From: Euryarchaeota archaeon UBA130
GTDB taxonomy: Archaea; Thermoplasmatota; Poseidoniia; Poseidoniales; Thalassarchaeaceae
Direction: 5' to 3'
Assembly (NCBI GenBank): GCA_002505775.1
Contig: DAVY01000009.1
Location: 100,389 to 164,388, forward strand
Length of the DNA: 64,000 nt
Shown here: piece after piece, positions 50,897 to 58,992 of the stretch
How the letters are laid out: every line of letters starts with the position of its first letter
Numbering within the stretch: position 1 is the first letter of the stretch
Notes under the pieces: generated by a model
The model's input: only the letters and a program-made list of their open reading frames with translations
What the model was told of the DNA's origin: nothing
Database searches by the model: none
Made by a program: the position numbers and the translations under genes

Positions 50897-51370
50897 CTAC
50901 TGTTTGATATCCTCTAAAGATGCGCCAGAAATATGCAATAGTGCTTCAGGTGAGATGGGGAAAACCGTCTGGGCCGTCCCTCCCGCTCCCCAAATTGTAC
51001 CATATTGCATCAAATCCTCGTCCATCAAGACACGAGTTTTCTTGGTGTGTCCGAATGGAGGAACCCCTCCAACCCTATATCCTGTGTTTTCCTCCACATA
51101 TTCTGGATCTGCCATACCCGGTTTGTAACCGAGGATCCTCTTCAGCTTTCGTTTTCTATCGACTCTGTTAGAACCAGATGTAATTACAACAACCGCGCAC
51201 TCCTCACCAACAAACACCACCGACTTCGCAATATGGGAGACTTCGCACCCAAGCTGATTTGCGGCATCTTGAGATGTCCTCGTTCCTTCCTCGTAGATCT
51301 TGGCATCGGCAGAGAAACCCATCTCGAGACACTTGGACAGCCATAGCTCGTGACCATCCATGACGCCCAA
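50897..51370 (-). CDS. YbaK/ProX-like aminoacyl-tRNA deacylase
   Basis: 157 aa. Editing-domain features: AANQLGCEVSHIAKSVVFV with the substrate-binding Lys, VVVITSGSNRVDRKRKLKRILG, and YRVGGVPPFGHTKKTRVLMDEDLM. Hydrolyses mischarged tRNAs in trans, such as Cys-tRNA(Pro). It is divergent from the PAP2-type gene and upstream of SMUG1. Confidence 0.9.
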   Translation of the reverse strand: MGVMDGHELWLSKCLEMGFSADAKIYEEGTRTSQDAANQLGCEVSHIAKSVVFVGEECAVVVITSGSNRVDRKRKLKRILGYKPGMADPEYVEENTGYRVGGVPPFGHTKKTRVLMDEDLMQYGTIWGAGGTAQTVFPISPEALLHISGASLEDIKQ

Positions 51371-51388
51371 AGGGGGCCATGAGTATTG

Positions 51389-52927
51389 ATGGTTAGGGAT
51401 TCATTGAATACTAGCGGTCCTTATGGAATATGTGTAATATTCATGACTGGCTCATTACGGGGCAAGCTCATGTCGTGGCCCATCGGACCCTATGGGACGA
51501 TAATGGCTTTTATCCTAATTTCAACGATCCCTCTCAGAAACCTCCTTTCCAGGGATGAGAAGGAAGAGCGCCTCAAGCTCTCCGAATTGCCTGCTGAGAT
51601 TAGGGAAAAGGGGTACAAGTGGCACATATCGCTATTTGTTGTCATGTACCTGTACAAGGCGGTGATTGACCACCACAATGAGCCGATTAAAGCCAGAGTT
51701 GGAGGCTACACACATTGGATTCACTCAATAGAGGGGGATTTCACAATCTGGGCCCAGAACGCATTAAAGAGCGACATTCTTACCGATGCATTGTCCTTCC
51801 ACTACCTCTATGTGTACCTGTTCACGATATGGTTTCTCCCGATTTACTTCATCATGGTAAAGGATCACGTGATGGCCGACAAGGCCACTTTGAATTACTT
51901 TGTAATTTATGTCCTAGCAGTACCGATGTACCTGTTCTTCAACGTGGAAGTCACAAGCTCTTTCATTCCTGGCATGGAGGCGTTGCTCTACCACGATTCA
52001 TGGTACCTCGAGTTCTTCACGAATAATGACCCCATGGACAATGGCTTTCCAAGCTTGCATTTCGGCTTACCTATTGGACTGTTGATCATCAATAGATTGC
52101 ACTGCAGGGATCTCGGGATATCCATCAGGGACTGGAGGCATAGGGAACTCGATATGTTTGTGATGGTCAATGTTGGAATCTACTTCTTCAGCATACAGTA
52201 TCTTGGAATCCATTGGATAACTGATGTTGTTCCTGGTTTGATACTTGGTGGAATATGTGCTATTTTCTGTCACAGCTGGCAACCAATTCTACGAAACAGG
52301 CCCGTGCATGGATGGAAGTCGCTAGTTCCGAACAAAAGGGCACTCTCGACTGCGACAATTTTCACCATCCTATGTGCCAGTCTAATGGTAAACGCAATAG
52401 TTGACGGTCCCGGAGCAGATGATGAGGTGCCTAATTTCAGGTTGGGTGAGGGCGATTTCATCATCGATACAATAGAGGTCCACAGTTTATCCCATCCTGT
52501 GACAGTGGAGGTGACAAACCTTGCAAGCTCCCCCTCGGCCGGGCCCCAGGAGGGGATGCTAACCTGCGTCATTACCGCTAGGAGCGAGGTTGTAGACTTC
52601 TTCGAAAGAGGAGGATTCTCCGAGGGGCATGATTTCTCTGGTCTTCTGGAGGTACCCCACCATTCGAACCACACGATTGGCCCCGGGGAATCAGTGGCCA
52701 CTGCAGTCGATACGAAGACAATCTTCGACACTCATCTGGTAATCTGCTCTTCAGACCAATCATCCATGGAATTAAGGATAAACATGCACTATTTCGATGA
52801 TGAGCTGATTTGGTCTGCTGTTGTGGTGTCATTACCCGCCTTCTTTATTGTAGGCCTGGTAATTGATTCCAGGAGGGAGCAATCAAGTCACATTGAAGGC
52901 GAAGATTCCACCCATGTAGACTCCTGA
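51389..52927 (+). CDS. PAP2/AUR1-like membrane phosphatase or lipid transferase
   Basis: About 512 aa. Six predicted helices in the first 320 residues and a PAP2 active site split as NGFPSLHFG (C2) and YLGIHWITDVVPG (C3); the layout matches AUR1/inositol-phosphoceramide-synthase-like PAP2_3 proteins. The C-terminal 180 residues form an extracytoplasmic domain (beta-rich, with GEGDFIIDTIEVH and NHTIGPGES) closed by a last helix. Probably hydrolyses or transfers phosphoryl groups on lipids at the membrane. Starts at 51386 (TTG) and 51443 (ATG) are alternatives. The 3' end overlaps the next gene on the other strand by 45 bp. Confidence 0.8.
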   Translation: MVRDSLNTSGPYGICVIFMTGSLRGKLMSWPIGPYGTIMAFILISTIPLRNLLSRDEKEERLKLSELPAEIREKGYKWHISLFVVMYLYKAVIDHHNEPIKARVGGYTHWIHSIEGDFTIWAQNALKSDILTDALSFHYLYVYLFTIWFLPIYFIMVKDHVMADKATLNYFVIYVLAVPMYLFFNVEVTSSFIPGMEALLYHDSWYLEFFTNNDPMDNGFPSLHFGLPIGLLIINRLHCRDLGISIRDWRHRELDMFVMVNVGIYFFSIQYLGIHWITDVVPGLILGGICAIFCHSWQPILRNRPVHGWKSLVPNKRALSTATIFTILCASLMVNAIVDGPGADDEVPNFRLGEGDFIIDTIEVHSLSHPVTVEVTNLASSPSAGPQEGMLTCVITARSEVVDFFERGGFSEGHDFSGLLEVPHHSNHTIGPGESVATAVDTKTIFDTHLVICSSDQSSMELRINMHYFDDELIWSAVVVSLPAFFIVGLVIDSRREQSSHIEGEDSTHVDS

Positions 52928-53311
52928 AGCAGCCCCTAGGCCTAACCAGACCCCTATCCTGAATGCCGGATAGGCCTTCCTCCATACGAAAATGGATTCA
53001 CGGACCCATATCAGTATCACTGGCACGAACCAGACGAAGAAAATAAGCTGCGGCAGCAGGGAGAACAGTATTGAGGAAAGGGATCCGAGAAACATCTCAG
53101 CTTTAGCATCGAATCTACCTTGCAAGAAACAAATCGCTAAACAAGCGACTGTCGCAATAGCGAACGGAGCGAACAAAGAGAATTTCGACTCGGTAGTCAA
53201 GTATTCGGACTCAACTAGATATGGGAGGCAACCGGACACGAAGCCCAAGATACTGGGAATCGCCACAGGCCACAGTGGAGGCTTGTCCCACTTCACGACT
53301 GCGCGCCTCAT
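52883..53311 (-). CDS. Uncharacterised four-helix membrane protein
   Basis: 142 aa, about four hydrophobic helices with short loops and no recognisable family motif. It begins with a basic N-terminus (MRRAVVKWDK), so the N-terminus is probably inside. Its 3' end overlaps the PAP2-type gene (52883-52927) on the opposite strand, and its start is 65 bp from the divergent dioxygenase gene. Function unknown. Confidence 0.6.
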   Translation of the reverse strand: MRRAVVKWDKPPLWPVAIPSILGFVSGCLPYLVESEYLTTESKFSLFAPFAIATVACLAICFLQGRFDAKAEMFLGSLSSILFSLLPQLIFFVWFVPVILIWVRESIFVWRKAYPAFRIGVWLGLGAASGVYMGGIFAFNVT

Positions 53312-53376
53312 TTCTCACCAATGAAGTCTGGTATTTCTCCGAAAGGTTTTCTTTAGATTTCTTCATCTCAGACAAC

Positions 53377-54282
53377 ATGCCAAAAGGGGAAATCGTACTC
53401 GGATGCCTCGCTCCTCACCCGCCTCACGTTGTTTACGCTGAGAACCCAGAACAGAACGAGCCAGTCTCAGAGGGTGGCTGGGAGACCCTAAGGTGGGGCT
53501 ATAACAGGCTCGCTAGGAAACTGAAGTCGATAGACTATGACGCCCTTGTGATTTTTACTCCTCACTGGCAGACATACATAGGAACGCACTTCCTGGGTCT
53601 CCCTGAGTTCAAGTCCAAGTCAGTAGACCCCGTATTCCCAAACATATTCAGGTACAACTACGATATCAAAGTCGATGTAGACCTAGCAGAAAAAATGCGT
53701 GAGAAGGCATCGGAGCACGGGATTATTACCAAGATGATGAGGAATCAGGACTTCAGAGTGGACTACGGGACCATCACTTCGTGCCACATGCTCAACCCAG
53801 ACTGGGACAAACCCATCGTGACCATTAGCAGTAACAGGAATGCCCACTACTACTCTGCAGAAGTCATGAATGAGCAGGCCGCTGCTCTTGGAAGGGCTTG
53901 TGCTGAGGCAATAGAGGAGAGCGGAAAAAAGGTGGTTATGATCAGTAGCCACAGCCTCTCCCACAGGCACTTCGTGACGGAGTCACCGCTTCCAGAGGAT
54001 ATGAGCAAGGAGCACATATACAACCACAGTCAGTACGTTTGGGACATGAAGCTGGTCGATCTGATGAGGGAGGGCAAGATGAGGGAGCTAATCGACATCC
54101 TTCCTGAATTTACTGAGCAGACTATAGCCGAGACTGAAGCAGGAGGACTCACTTGGATGATGGCAGCGATGGGATTCCCTGACTACTCTGCTGAAATCTA
54201 TGGATACCAGTCCGTAATTGGGACTGGTAATCTCGTAGCCGCATGGGACCCTAATAGCGTCACTAGAGAGATAGTACTCTGA
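53377..54282 (+). CDS. LigB-type extradiol dioxygenase, catalytic (AmnB-like) subunit
   Basis: 301 aa. The pattern APHPPHVVYAENPEQNEP, FTPHWQTYIG, SVDPVFPNIFRY, DFRVDYGTIT and SSHSLSHRH matches the beta subunit of 2-aminophenol 1,6-dioxygenase and other class III (LigB-fold) ring cleavers. The expected iron ligands are present (His14, His63, Glu252 or Glu254), and a base candidate is His192, His196 or His198. ATG 53377 was chosen because the fold begins there; longer frames overlap the antisense gene. A paralogue and a RidA-family gene follow directly, an arrangement seen in 2-aminophenol/aminomuconate pathways. The true substrate could be another aminophenol or catechol. Confidence 0.85.
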   Translation: MPKGEIVLGCLAPHPPHVVYAENPEQNEPVSEGGWETLRWGYNRLARKLKSIDYDALVIFTPHWQTYIGTHFLGLPEFKSKSVDPVFPNIFRYNYDIKVDVDLAEKMREKASEHGIITKMMRNQDFRVDYGTITSCHMLNPDWDKPIVTISSNRNAHYYSAEVMNEQAAALGRACAEAIEESGKKVVMISSHSLSHRHFVTESPLPEDMSKEHIYNHSQYVWDMKLVDLMREGKMRELIDILPEFTEQTIAETEAGGLTWMMAAMGFPDYSAEIYGYQSVIGTGNLVAAWDPNSVTREIVL

Positions 54283-54292
54283 GGTGTTTGAG

Positions 54293-55216
54293 ATGGAAGA
54301 CGCTGAGGTACTTTTCGGAATCTACTGCCCCCCTCACCCTCAGCCTCTGCTGTCTCCGGACGCCAACCATGGATATTCCAAACTCAGGGCGGCCTTCGAA
54401 ACCTGCAGAGAGAGGATAGAGCAGAGCGATGCCGACCTCCTTATTGTCTACTCCACCACTTGGCCCAGTATAATAGGGCATCAAATCCAAGCTCACCCCG
54501 AACCAGAGTGGGTTCACGTTGACGATGACTTCCACTATCTGGGAAGCATGCCTTACAAATTCAAAATGGACGTGGACTTCGCCGAATGCCTAGTCGACTC
54601 TGCCAAGTCCAGAGGGCTACATTCCCGAACAATAGCTTACGATGGATTCCCAATAGACACTGGTTCTGTTGTCGCCCTTAAGCTACTTAACCCTGACAAT
54701 AGAATCCCCGCATGTATCGTTTCAAGCAACATGTACGCAAACAGATCTGAGACAATTGTTCTAGGCAAATCCATCAGGGACGCCTTATCGAAGCAGAAGA
54801 AGAAGGCAGTTGTTGTCGTGGTCTCGAGCCTGTCCAATAGGATGTTTACAGAGCACATAGACCCCACAGAGGATCGCATCCACAGTCCCAAGGATGACGA
54901 ATGGAACAGGAAGATACTCGAGTTCTTCGCCGATGGCAGGCTTGAGGACCTGTCCCAGCTTTCTAGGGAGATTCACGGTCAGATAAGGGTTCAGAAGGTA
55001 GTGGCTTACAAGCCGGCCTGGTGGATGGCCGCCACCATGGGACAGCACAACAACTACGATGGCGAGGTCCTCGCCTACGAGGCTCTACACGGCTCAGGGG
55101 GGGCGGTAGTGACACTGACACCGTCCACAGGCTCAGTAGGCGACAAGGAATTCGATGAGGACGATGTCGAGTACTACCACGGAGACAGAGACGTTCTGAC
55201 CAAGGGGATGCTCTGA
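54293..55216 (+). CDS. LigB-fold dioxygenase non-catalytic (AmnA-like) subunit
   Basis: 307 aa paralogue of the preceding gene. Shared landmarks include YHYL-type central segments, FPIDTGSVVALKLLNPD, VSSNMYANRSET and AWWMAATMG. The N-terminal metal His seen in the catalytic subunit (FTPHW) is replaced (YSTTW, Thr56), so this chain probably lacks an iron centre, as in the alpha subunit of 2-aminophenol 1,6-dioxygenase. ATG 54293 has GAGGTG six bases upstream; GTG 54284 is an alternative. It overlaps the RidA-like start by one base (TGATG). Likely forms a heteromer with the upstream subunit. Confidence 0.82.
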   Translation: MEDAEVLFGIYCPPHPQPLLSPDANHGYSKLRAAFETCRERIEQSDADLLIVYSTTWPSIIGHQIQAHPEPEWVHVDDDFHYLGSMPYKFKMDVDFAECLVDSAKSRGLHSRTIAYDGFPIDTGSVVALKLLNPDNRIPACIVSSNMYANRSETIVLGKSIRDALSKQKKKAVVVVVSSLSNRMFTEHIDPTEDRIHSPKDDEWNRKILEFFADGRLEDLSQLSREIHGQIRVQKVVAYKPAWWMAATMGQHNNYDGEVLAYEALHGSGGAVVTLTPSTGSVGDKEFDEDDVEYYHGDRDVLTKGML

Positions 55217-55878
55217 TGGGCACCGAATCTAAGGATGAGGAACAGGAAACCTCCACATTCGCTCATCGCCTAGAGATGATGAGAGAACTTGTGGAGGCTC
55301 CTGATGAGGTAATAGAGGCACTTTACAACTCCTATGGGAAGACTATGTTCACAAATGCTGGCGGTGCGGTAGGTGCCGCAGCTGGAGTAGCAGTGGGAGG
55401 TCCCGTAGGAGGGATAGTCGGAGGAGTCGTGGGGAAGAAAACGGCAGGAAAGATGACTAGCCAAGACGGCCCTTTCACAGCGGAGGCAGGTCCCTCCGCA
55501 ATGGGTGCATACCCGCACCTCAGGAGAGTCGGAGACCTAGTATTCGTAAGTGGGATGGGCCCAAGGTCTCCGGAGACAAACGAGATTCCCGGAGGCCCTG
55601 TGAGGGATGATTCAGGTGAGCCCCTCGATTATGACATCACTGCGCAGGCCCACTCCGTGATCAACAATATTAGGGTGATACTGGAAGAGTACGGAGCGGG
55701 TCTGGAAAATGTTGTCGACGTTCTGGTATTCCTAATCGATATGGACAGGGACTTCAAGGCCTACAATGAGGTATATGCCGAGCACTTCGGCGAAATAATG
55801 CCCGCTAGGACAACTGTCTCGATAAACGCTCTTCCGTCCCCGATTGCGATAGAGATGAAGGTAATCGCGAAGGTGTAA
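55216..55878 (+). CDS. RidA-family protein with glycine-zipper N-terminus (aminomuconate deaminase-like)
   Basis: 220 aa. Residues about 92-220 form the RidA/YjgF fold (AYPHLRRVGDLVFVSGMGPRSP, AHSVINNIRVILEEYG, MPARTTVSINALP with the conserved Arg). RidA proteins deaminate enamine/imine intermediates; 2-aminomuconate deaminase of aminophenol pathways belongs here. The preceding 45 residues form an unusual Gly/Ala/Val-rich zipper (GGAVGAAAGVAVGG, GGIVGG) after an acidic start, which might associate with membranes. Translation is coupled with the AmnA-like gene (TGATG). The deaminase role is inferred from context. Confidence 0.82.
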   Translation: MGTESKDEEQETSTFAHRLEMMRELVEAPDEVIEALYNSYGKTMFTNAGGAVGAAAGVAVGGPVGGIVGGVVGKKTAGKMTSQDGPFTAEAGPSAMGAYPHLRRVGDLVFVSGMGPRSPETNEIPGGPVRDDSGEPLDYDITAQAHSVINNIRVILEEYGAGLENVVDVLVFLIDMDRDFKAYNEVYAEHFGEIMPARTTVSINALPSPIAIEMKVIAKV

Positions 55879-55919
55879 TACGCCGATAAATTGAAGCCCA
55901 TGCTAGTTGTTCTCCACTT

Positions 55920-56777
55920 ATGGGCAAGCGGAACTGCGCAGTCGAGGGTTGCAACGCGCTCGAGTTCAGGTCCAATGGAATCTGCAATAGACACATGCGC
56001 GACGAGATGGCAATTCGTGAGATCGATTTGGAGGAACTCCAAGTGGCCGCTCAAGAAGAGACGGACGAATCAGAGCATGCTCTGGGACAAATGGCCAATA
56101 CCGAACCAAAGGGAGAAGAATTCGAGTGCCCGAGAGGGTGCGGAAAGATGTCTTACCAAGATGAACAAGTTGGCGTCTCTGGCCTCGGATTCGTGTCTTT
56201 CTTCGGTATCCCTGTACTGGCAGTAATCTACTTCGTATGGTCCTTCATGGTATATGACTGGTCAAATACCGCTCTCGAAGCCAATGGCTCTCCTCCTCAT
56301 CCAAGCGTTGGAATCCTAGCTCTCTTTGCAATTGCTTGGTTTGGCTTGATGCCCTTCGGTCTAATCAGATCCAAAACCCACGTTTGCAATTCTTGCTATG
56401 GCAGGATGTTTGAAGAGAAGGCAATGGCATACATATTCGATGAAGAATCCTTATCCAAAATCAACTCATTGATTCACAGCATGGCTCCGCATACTAGCGA
56501 TCTAAAGTGCCCAATATGCAATGAGAAAATGGGAAGATTCTCCGTACCGTACACTCCGTCTGATGATTTCGAGAGCCATGGAAGGACGAGACGGAGGGTA
56601 CCCAAATCAGCAGAGGGATTGGTAGCTGGACTGGCAATTGCCGCCGTCGTCACCGCAGTGAAGGTAATCGTGCCAAATGCCGAAGAAACGATTGATCTAG
56701 ATGCGTGCAGAGAATGTAGAGTGGTTTGGTTCGACGCCTCAGAGAGAGGTGAACTTGAAGATGGTACGATTAACTGA
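55920..56777 (+). CDS. Uncharacterised zinc-ribbon membrane protein
   Basis: 285 aa. The N-terminus has two Cys/His clusters (CAVEGCNAL ... CNRHM; ECPRGCGKMSY). Two transmembrane helices follow near residues 95-120 and 130-155. After that come CNSCYGRMF and CPICNEKMG ribbons, a Gly/Ala/Val-rich helix, and a terminal CRECRVVWFDASERGEL resembling the zf-TFIIB ending. Several metal sites plus membrane segments suggest a redox or metal sensor, but no family name is secure. It is convergent and gapless with the PI-PLC-like gene. Confidence 0.65.
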   Translation: MGKRNCAVEGCNALEFRSNGICNRHMRDEMAIREIDLEELQVAAQEETDESEHALGQMANTEPKGEEFECPRGCGKMSYQDEQVGVSGLGFVSFFGIPVLAVIYFVWSFMVYDWSNTALEANGSPPHPSVGILALFAIAWFGLMPFGLIRSKTHVCNSCYGRMFEEKAMAYIFDEESLSKINSLIHSMAPHTSDLKCPICNEKMGRFSVPYTPSDDFESHGRTRRRVPKSAEGLVAGLAIAAVVTAVKVIVPNAEETIDLDACRECRVVWFDASERGELEDGTIN

Positions 56778-57842
56778 TCAAACAGAGGTTTCCAGGCTCT
56801 CGATATCCAACGATGTGCACCAGTTGGGGGCTATCACAGGGTTACATCGACTCGGATTCCCTTCAGGGATATCAATCCAGTATTCCACTCCGTCGACCGG
56901 TCCGGGGTAGTCTGTCGCGATGGTGTGAGCACCTGAAGCAAGTGCCGCCTCGAACCGAGTCGTGTCATTGTTATCTGGCTCTACACCACCGCTATCGGCT
57001 CTCGTTCTGACGATGAAACCCTCCTCTACAAGTCTGGTTATCTCCTCCCCGTTCGATAAGGGGTCAGTGAGGGAGAAAACCACTTCTTCCCCTGGGTACT
57101 GGCCTTGGGAGGTGAACATCGGGAACATTTTCGCTCCTACCAAACCAGGCCTCTCATCCATGTACAAATCCCTCATGTCTCCAGTGGCCAGAAGTACGAA
57201 CATCGCCTTTCCACGACTCTCATCTATCATGGGCCAACCCTCATCCAAAACAGCCCCAGTGAGATTAGGGCTGTCACCACGTACATCATCAGGGGTTATG
57301 GTCAGGTTGGCTGGCCAAAATTGGGTTATCTCATCCTCAATCTCCTGAAGAATGCCAGTGAGCTCTACAGTCGTTGTGATCTCAGCTCCCTGCTCGAGCC
57401 AGTCCTTTGGCTCAACCCAAATCATAATCGGGTGATGATCACTATTTCCCTGTGACCAGAGAAGGAGGGCCTCCAGACAGCTTTGGAACGTGGGGCACGT
57501 GGTCCCGGAGTCATACTGGTTGTGATAGACTCTGAGGCCCTCCCTGACGTCCCACCAAACGTCTAGCTCAAACTGCCTCACGCCTAGGTCGGAGGCTTGC
57601 ACCCCAAGCTCCTGATGTGTGTACATGTACTCCCTGGTCGGAGAGAAGATTGGCTCCACGTGATATGAGTTATGGGTCCCTTTCATCTGTAAGTGGTTAA
57701 TCCTAAGGGGCTCCTCATCAGGTAGGTCATCCGCCATGGAGGGGATAAGATCAGTCCCCAAGCACCCTCCGAGCATTGGCGATAGCACAAGAATCACCGT
57801 AAGAACGGCTATGCCCCTCATCATGACGCCAGATGGGCTCAC
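56778..57842 (-). CDS. Ca2+-dependent PI-PLC-like lipoprotein
   Basis: 354 aa. A signal peptide with a bacterial-style lipobox (SPMLGGC, Cys27) places it outside the membrane. The mature protein starts the PI-PLC TIM barrel: QMKGTHNSYH (first catalytic His), a FELDVWWD metal acid segment, RVYHNQYDSGTTC (second His) and MIWVEPKDWL. It resembles the PI-PLC-C1 (Ca2+-dependent phosphoinositide phospholipase) family of bacteria. Cleaves phospholipid headgroups by family expectation. ATG 57821 or 57824 could be the actual start. It abuts the convergent zinc-ribbon gene. Confidence 0.82.
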   Translation of the reverse strand: MSPSGVMMRGIAVLTVILVLSPMLGGCLGTDLIPSMADDLPDEEPLRINHLQMKGTHNSYHVEPIFSPTREYMYTHQELGVQASDLGVRQFELDVWWDVREGLRVYHNQYDSGTTCPTFQSCLEALLLWSQGNSDHHPIMIWVEPKDWLEQGAEITTTVELTGILQEIEDEITQFWPANLTITPDDVRGDSPNLTGAVLDEGWPMIDESRGKAMFVLLATGDMRDLYMDERPGLVGAKMFPMFTSQGQYPGEEVVFSLTDPLSNGEEITRLVEEGFIVRTRADSGGVEPDNNDTTRFEAALASGAHTIATDYPGPVDGVEYWIDIPEGNPSRCNPVIAPNWCTSLDIESLETSV

Positions 57843-57863
57843 ATGAAAGAATGATTCGGAGAT

Positions 57864-58352
57864 CTAATGATTGATACCACCAACGCCATGGGCATGACCA
57901 TGGGCCAACTCATCTCTAGTGGCCTCCCTGATTCCTACAACCTCAACACTGAATCTGAGAGTCATCCCAGCCATCTGATGGTTGAAGTCAACCGTGACCT
58001 CATCACCATCAATTGAGACGACAGAGAACTGAACTGGTCCACGGTCGCTCTGTGCCCCTAAGACCATCCCCGGGACTAACTGCATGTCATCCGGAAACTG
58101 GCTCTTCGGTACCTTCTGAATCGCAGACTCATCCCTCATTCCGTATGCCTTCTCAGGAGTCAGCGTGAACTCCCTCTTCTCTCCGATCTTTGCACCAAGC
58201 ATCTCCTGCTCGAACCCTGTGATCATCTGGCCATGTCCCACTAGAAACAAAAGGGGCTCACGTCCTTCGCTAGTATCGAACACCTCGCCATCAGTGTAGG
58301 ACCCAGTGTAGTGAACTGAAACGACCTTGTTAACCTCAACCTTACTTGACAT
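57864..58352 (-). CDS. SlyD-like FKBP peptidyl-prolyl isomerase (His tail)
   Basis: 162 aa. FKBP domain (VVSVHYTGSYTDGEVFDTS, GHGQMITGFEQEMLG) with the insert-in-flap segment between about residues 70 and 125 (PKSQFPDDMQLVPGMVLG) and the closing VDFNHQMAGMTL, the SlyD layout. Folding catalyst and chaperone; the His-rich tail (HGHAHGVGGINH) could bind Ni2+ or other metals. Tandem with a second SlyD-like gene 51 bp upstream (58404). The two share most of their sequence and differ in their tails. Confidence 0.93.
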   Translation of the reverse strand: MSSKVEVNKVVSVHYTGSYTDGEVFDTSEGREPLLFLVGHGQMITGFEQEMLGAKIGEKREFTLTPEKAYGMRDESAIQKVPKSQFPDDMQLVPGMVLGAQSDRGPVQFSVVSIDGDEVTVDFNHQMAGMTLRFSVEVVGIREATRDELAHGHAHGVGGINH

Positions 58353-58403
58353 AGGTTGACCACGTGGCCTCGACTTCTAACCCTGTGGGTGGTAATCCAC
58401 CAA

Positions 58404-58886
58404 TCAGGCACAGCCACAGCCAGGTCCGCAGCTGTCCATGTCCTTCTGCTCGGGAGCTTGACGAATATCAACTACCTCCACACTGAAGTTCAGAGTCTTC
58501 CCGGCCATCTGGTGATTGAAATCCACAGTAACCGAGTCGTCTTCGACAGATGCGACGGAAAACTGGATCGGCCCCATTTCGCTCTGGGCCCCTAGGACCA
58601 TCCCGACCTCAATTGCCATCTCCTCTGGGAACTGGCTTCGAGGGACCTTCTGGATGGCATCCTCGTCCCTCTCCCCGTATGCCCTGTCTGGAGTCAGTGT
58701 GAACTCCCTCTTCTCGCCGATCTCGGCACCGAGCATCTCCCGCTCGAACCCAGAGATCATCTGCCCTTTGCCGACTTCGAAGGAAAGGGGCGCCCTGCCC
58801 TCGCTGGAATCAAAAATTTCGCCGTCAATGAATGTGCCTGTATAGTGAACTGATACGATCGTGTTCTGTTCTATCCTGTTAGTCAT
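58404..58886 (-). CDS. SlyD-like FKBP peptidyl-prolyl isomerase (Cys tail)
   Basis: 160 aa from ATG 58886, with MTNRIEQNTIVSVHYTGTF matching the FKBP start; a longer reading adds a non-homologous 25 residues. FKBP core, insert-in-flap segment (PRSQFPEEMAIEVGMVLG) and VDFNHQMAGKTL. The tail is Cys-rich (DSCGPGCGCA), so likely metal-binding with a different preference from its tandem paralogue at 57864. Divergent from the permease gene. Confidence 0.92.
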   Translation of the reverse strand: MTNRIEQNTIVSVHYTGTFIDGEIFDSSEGRAPLSFEVGKGQMISGFEREMLGAEIGEKREFTLTPDRAYGERDEDAIQKVPRSQFPEEMAIEVGMVLGAQSEMGPIQFSVASVEDDSVTVDFNHQMAGKTLNFSVEVVDIRQAPEQKDMDSCGPGCGCA

Positions 58887-58992
58887 GATACGTCCTGATA
58901 TGCCCCCCCTTCTAACTCTGTGGGTATCTGTCCCTCTGCGTTCACGGACTGGCCGTGGCAATGTTCAACAAACATCGGTCGCTCCATCGTGC

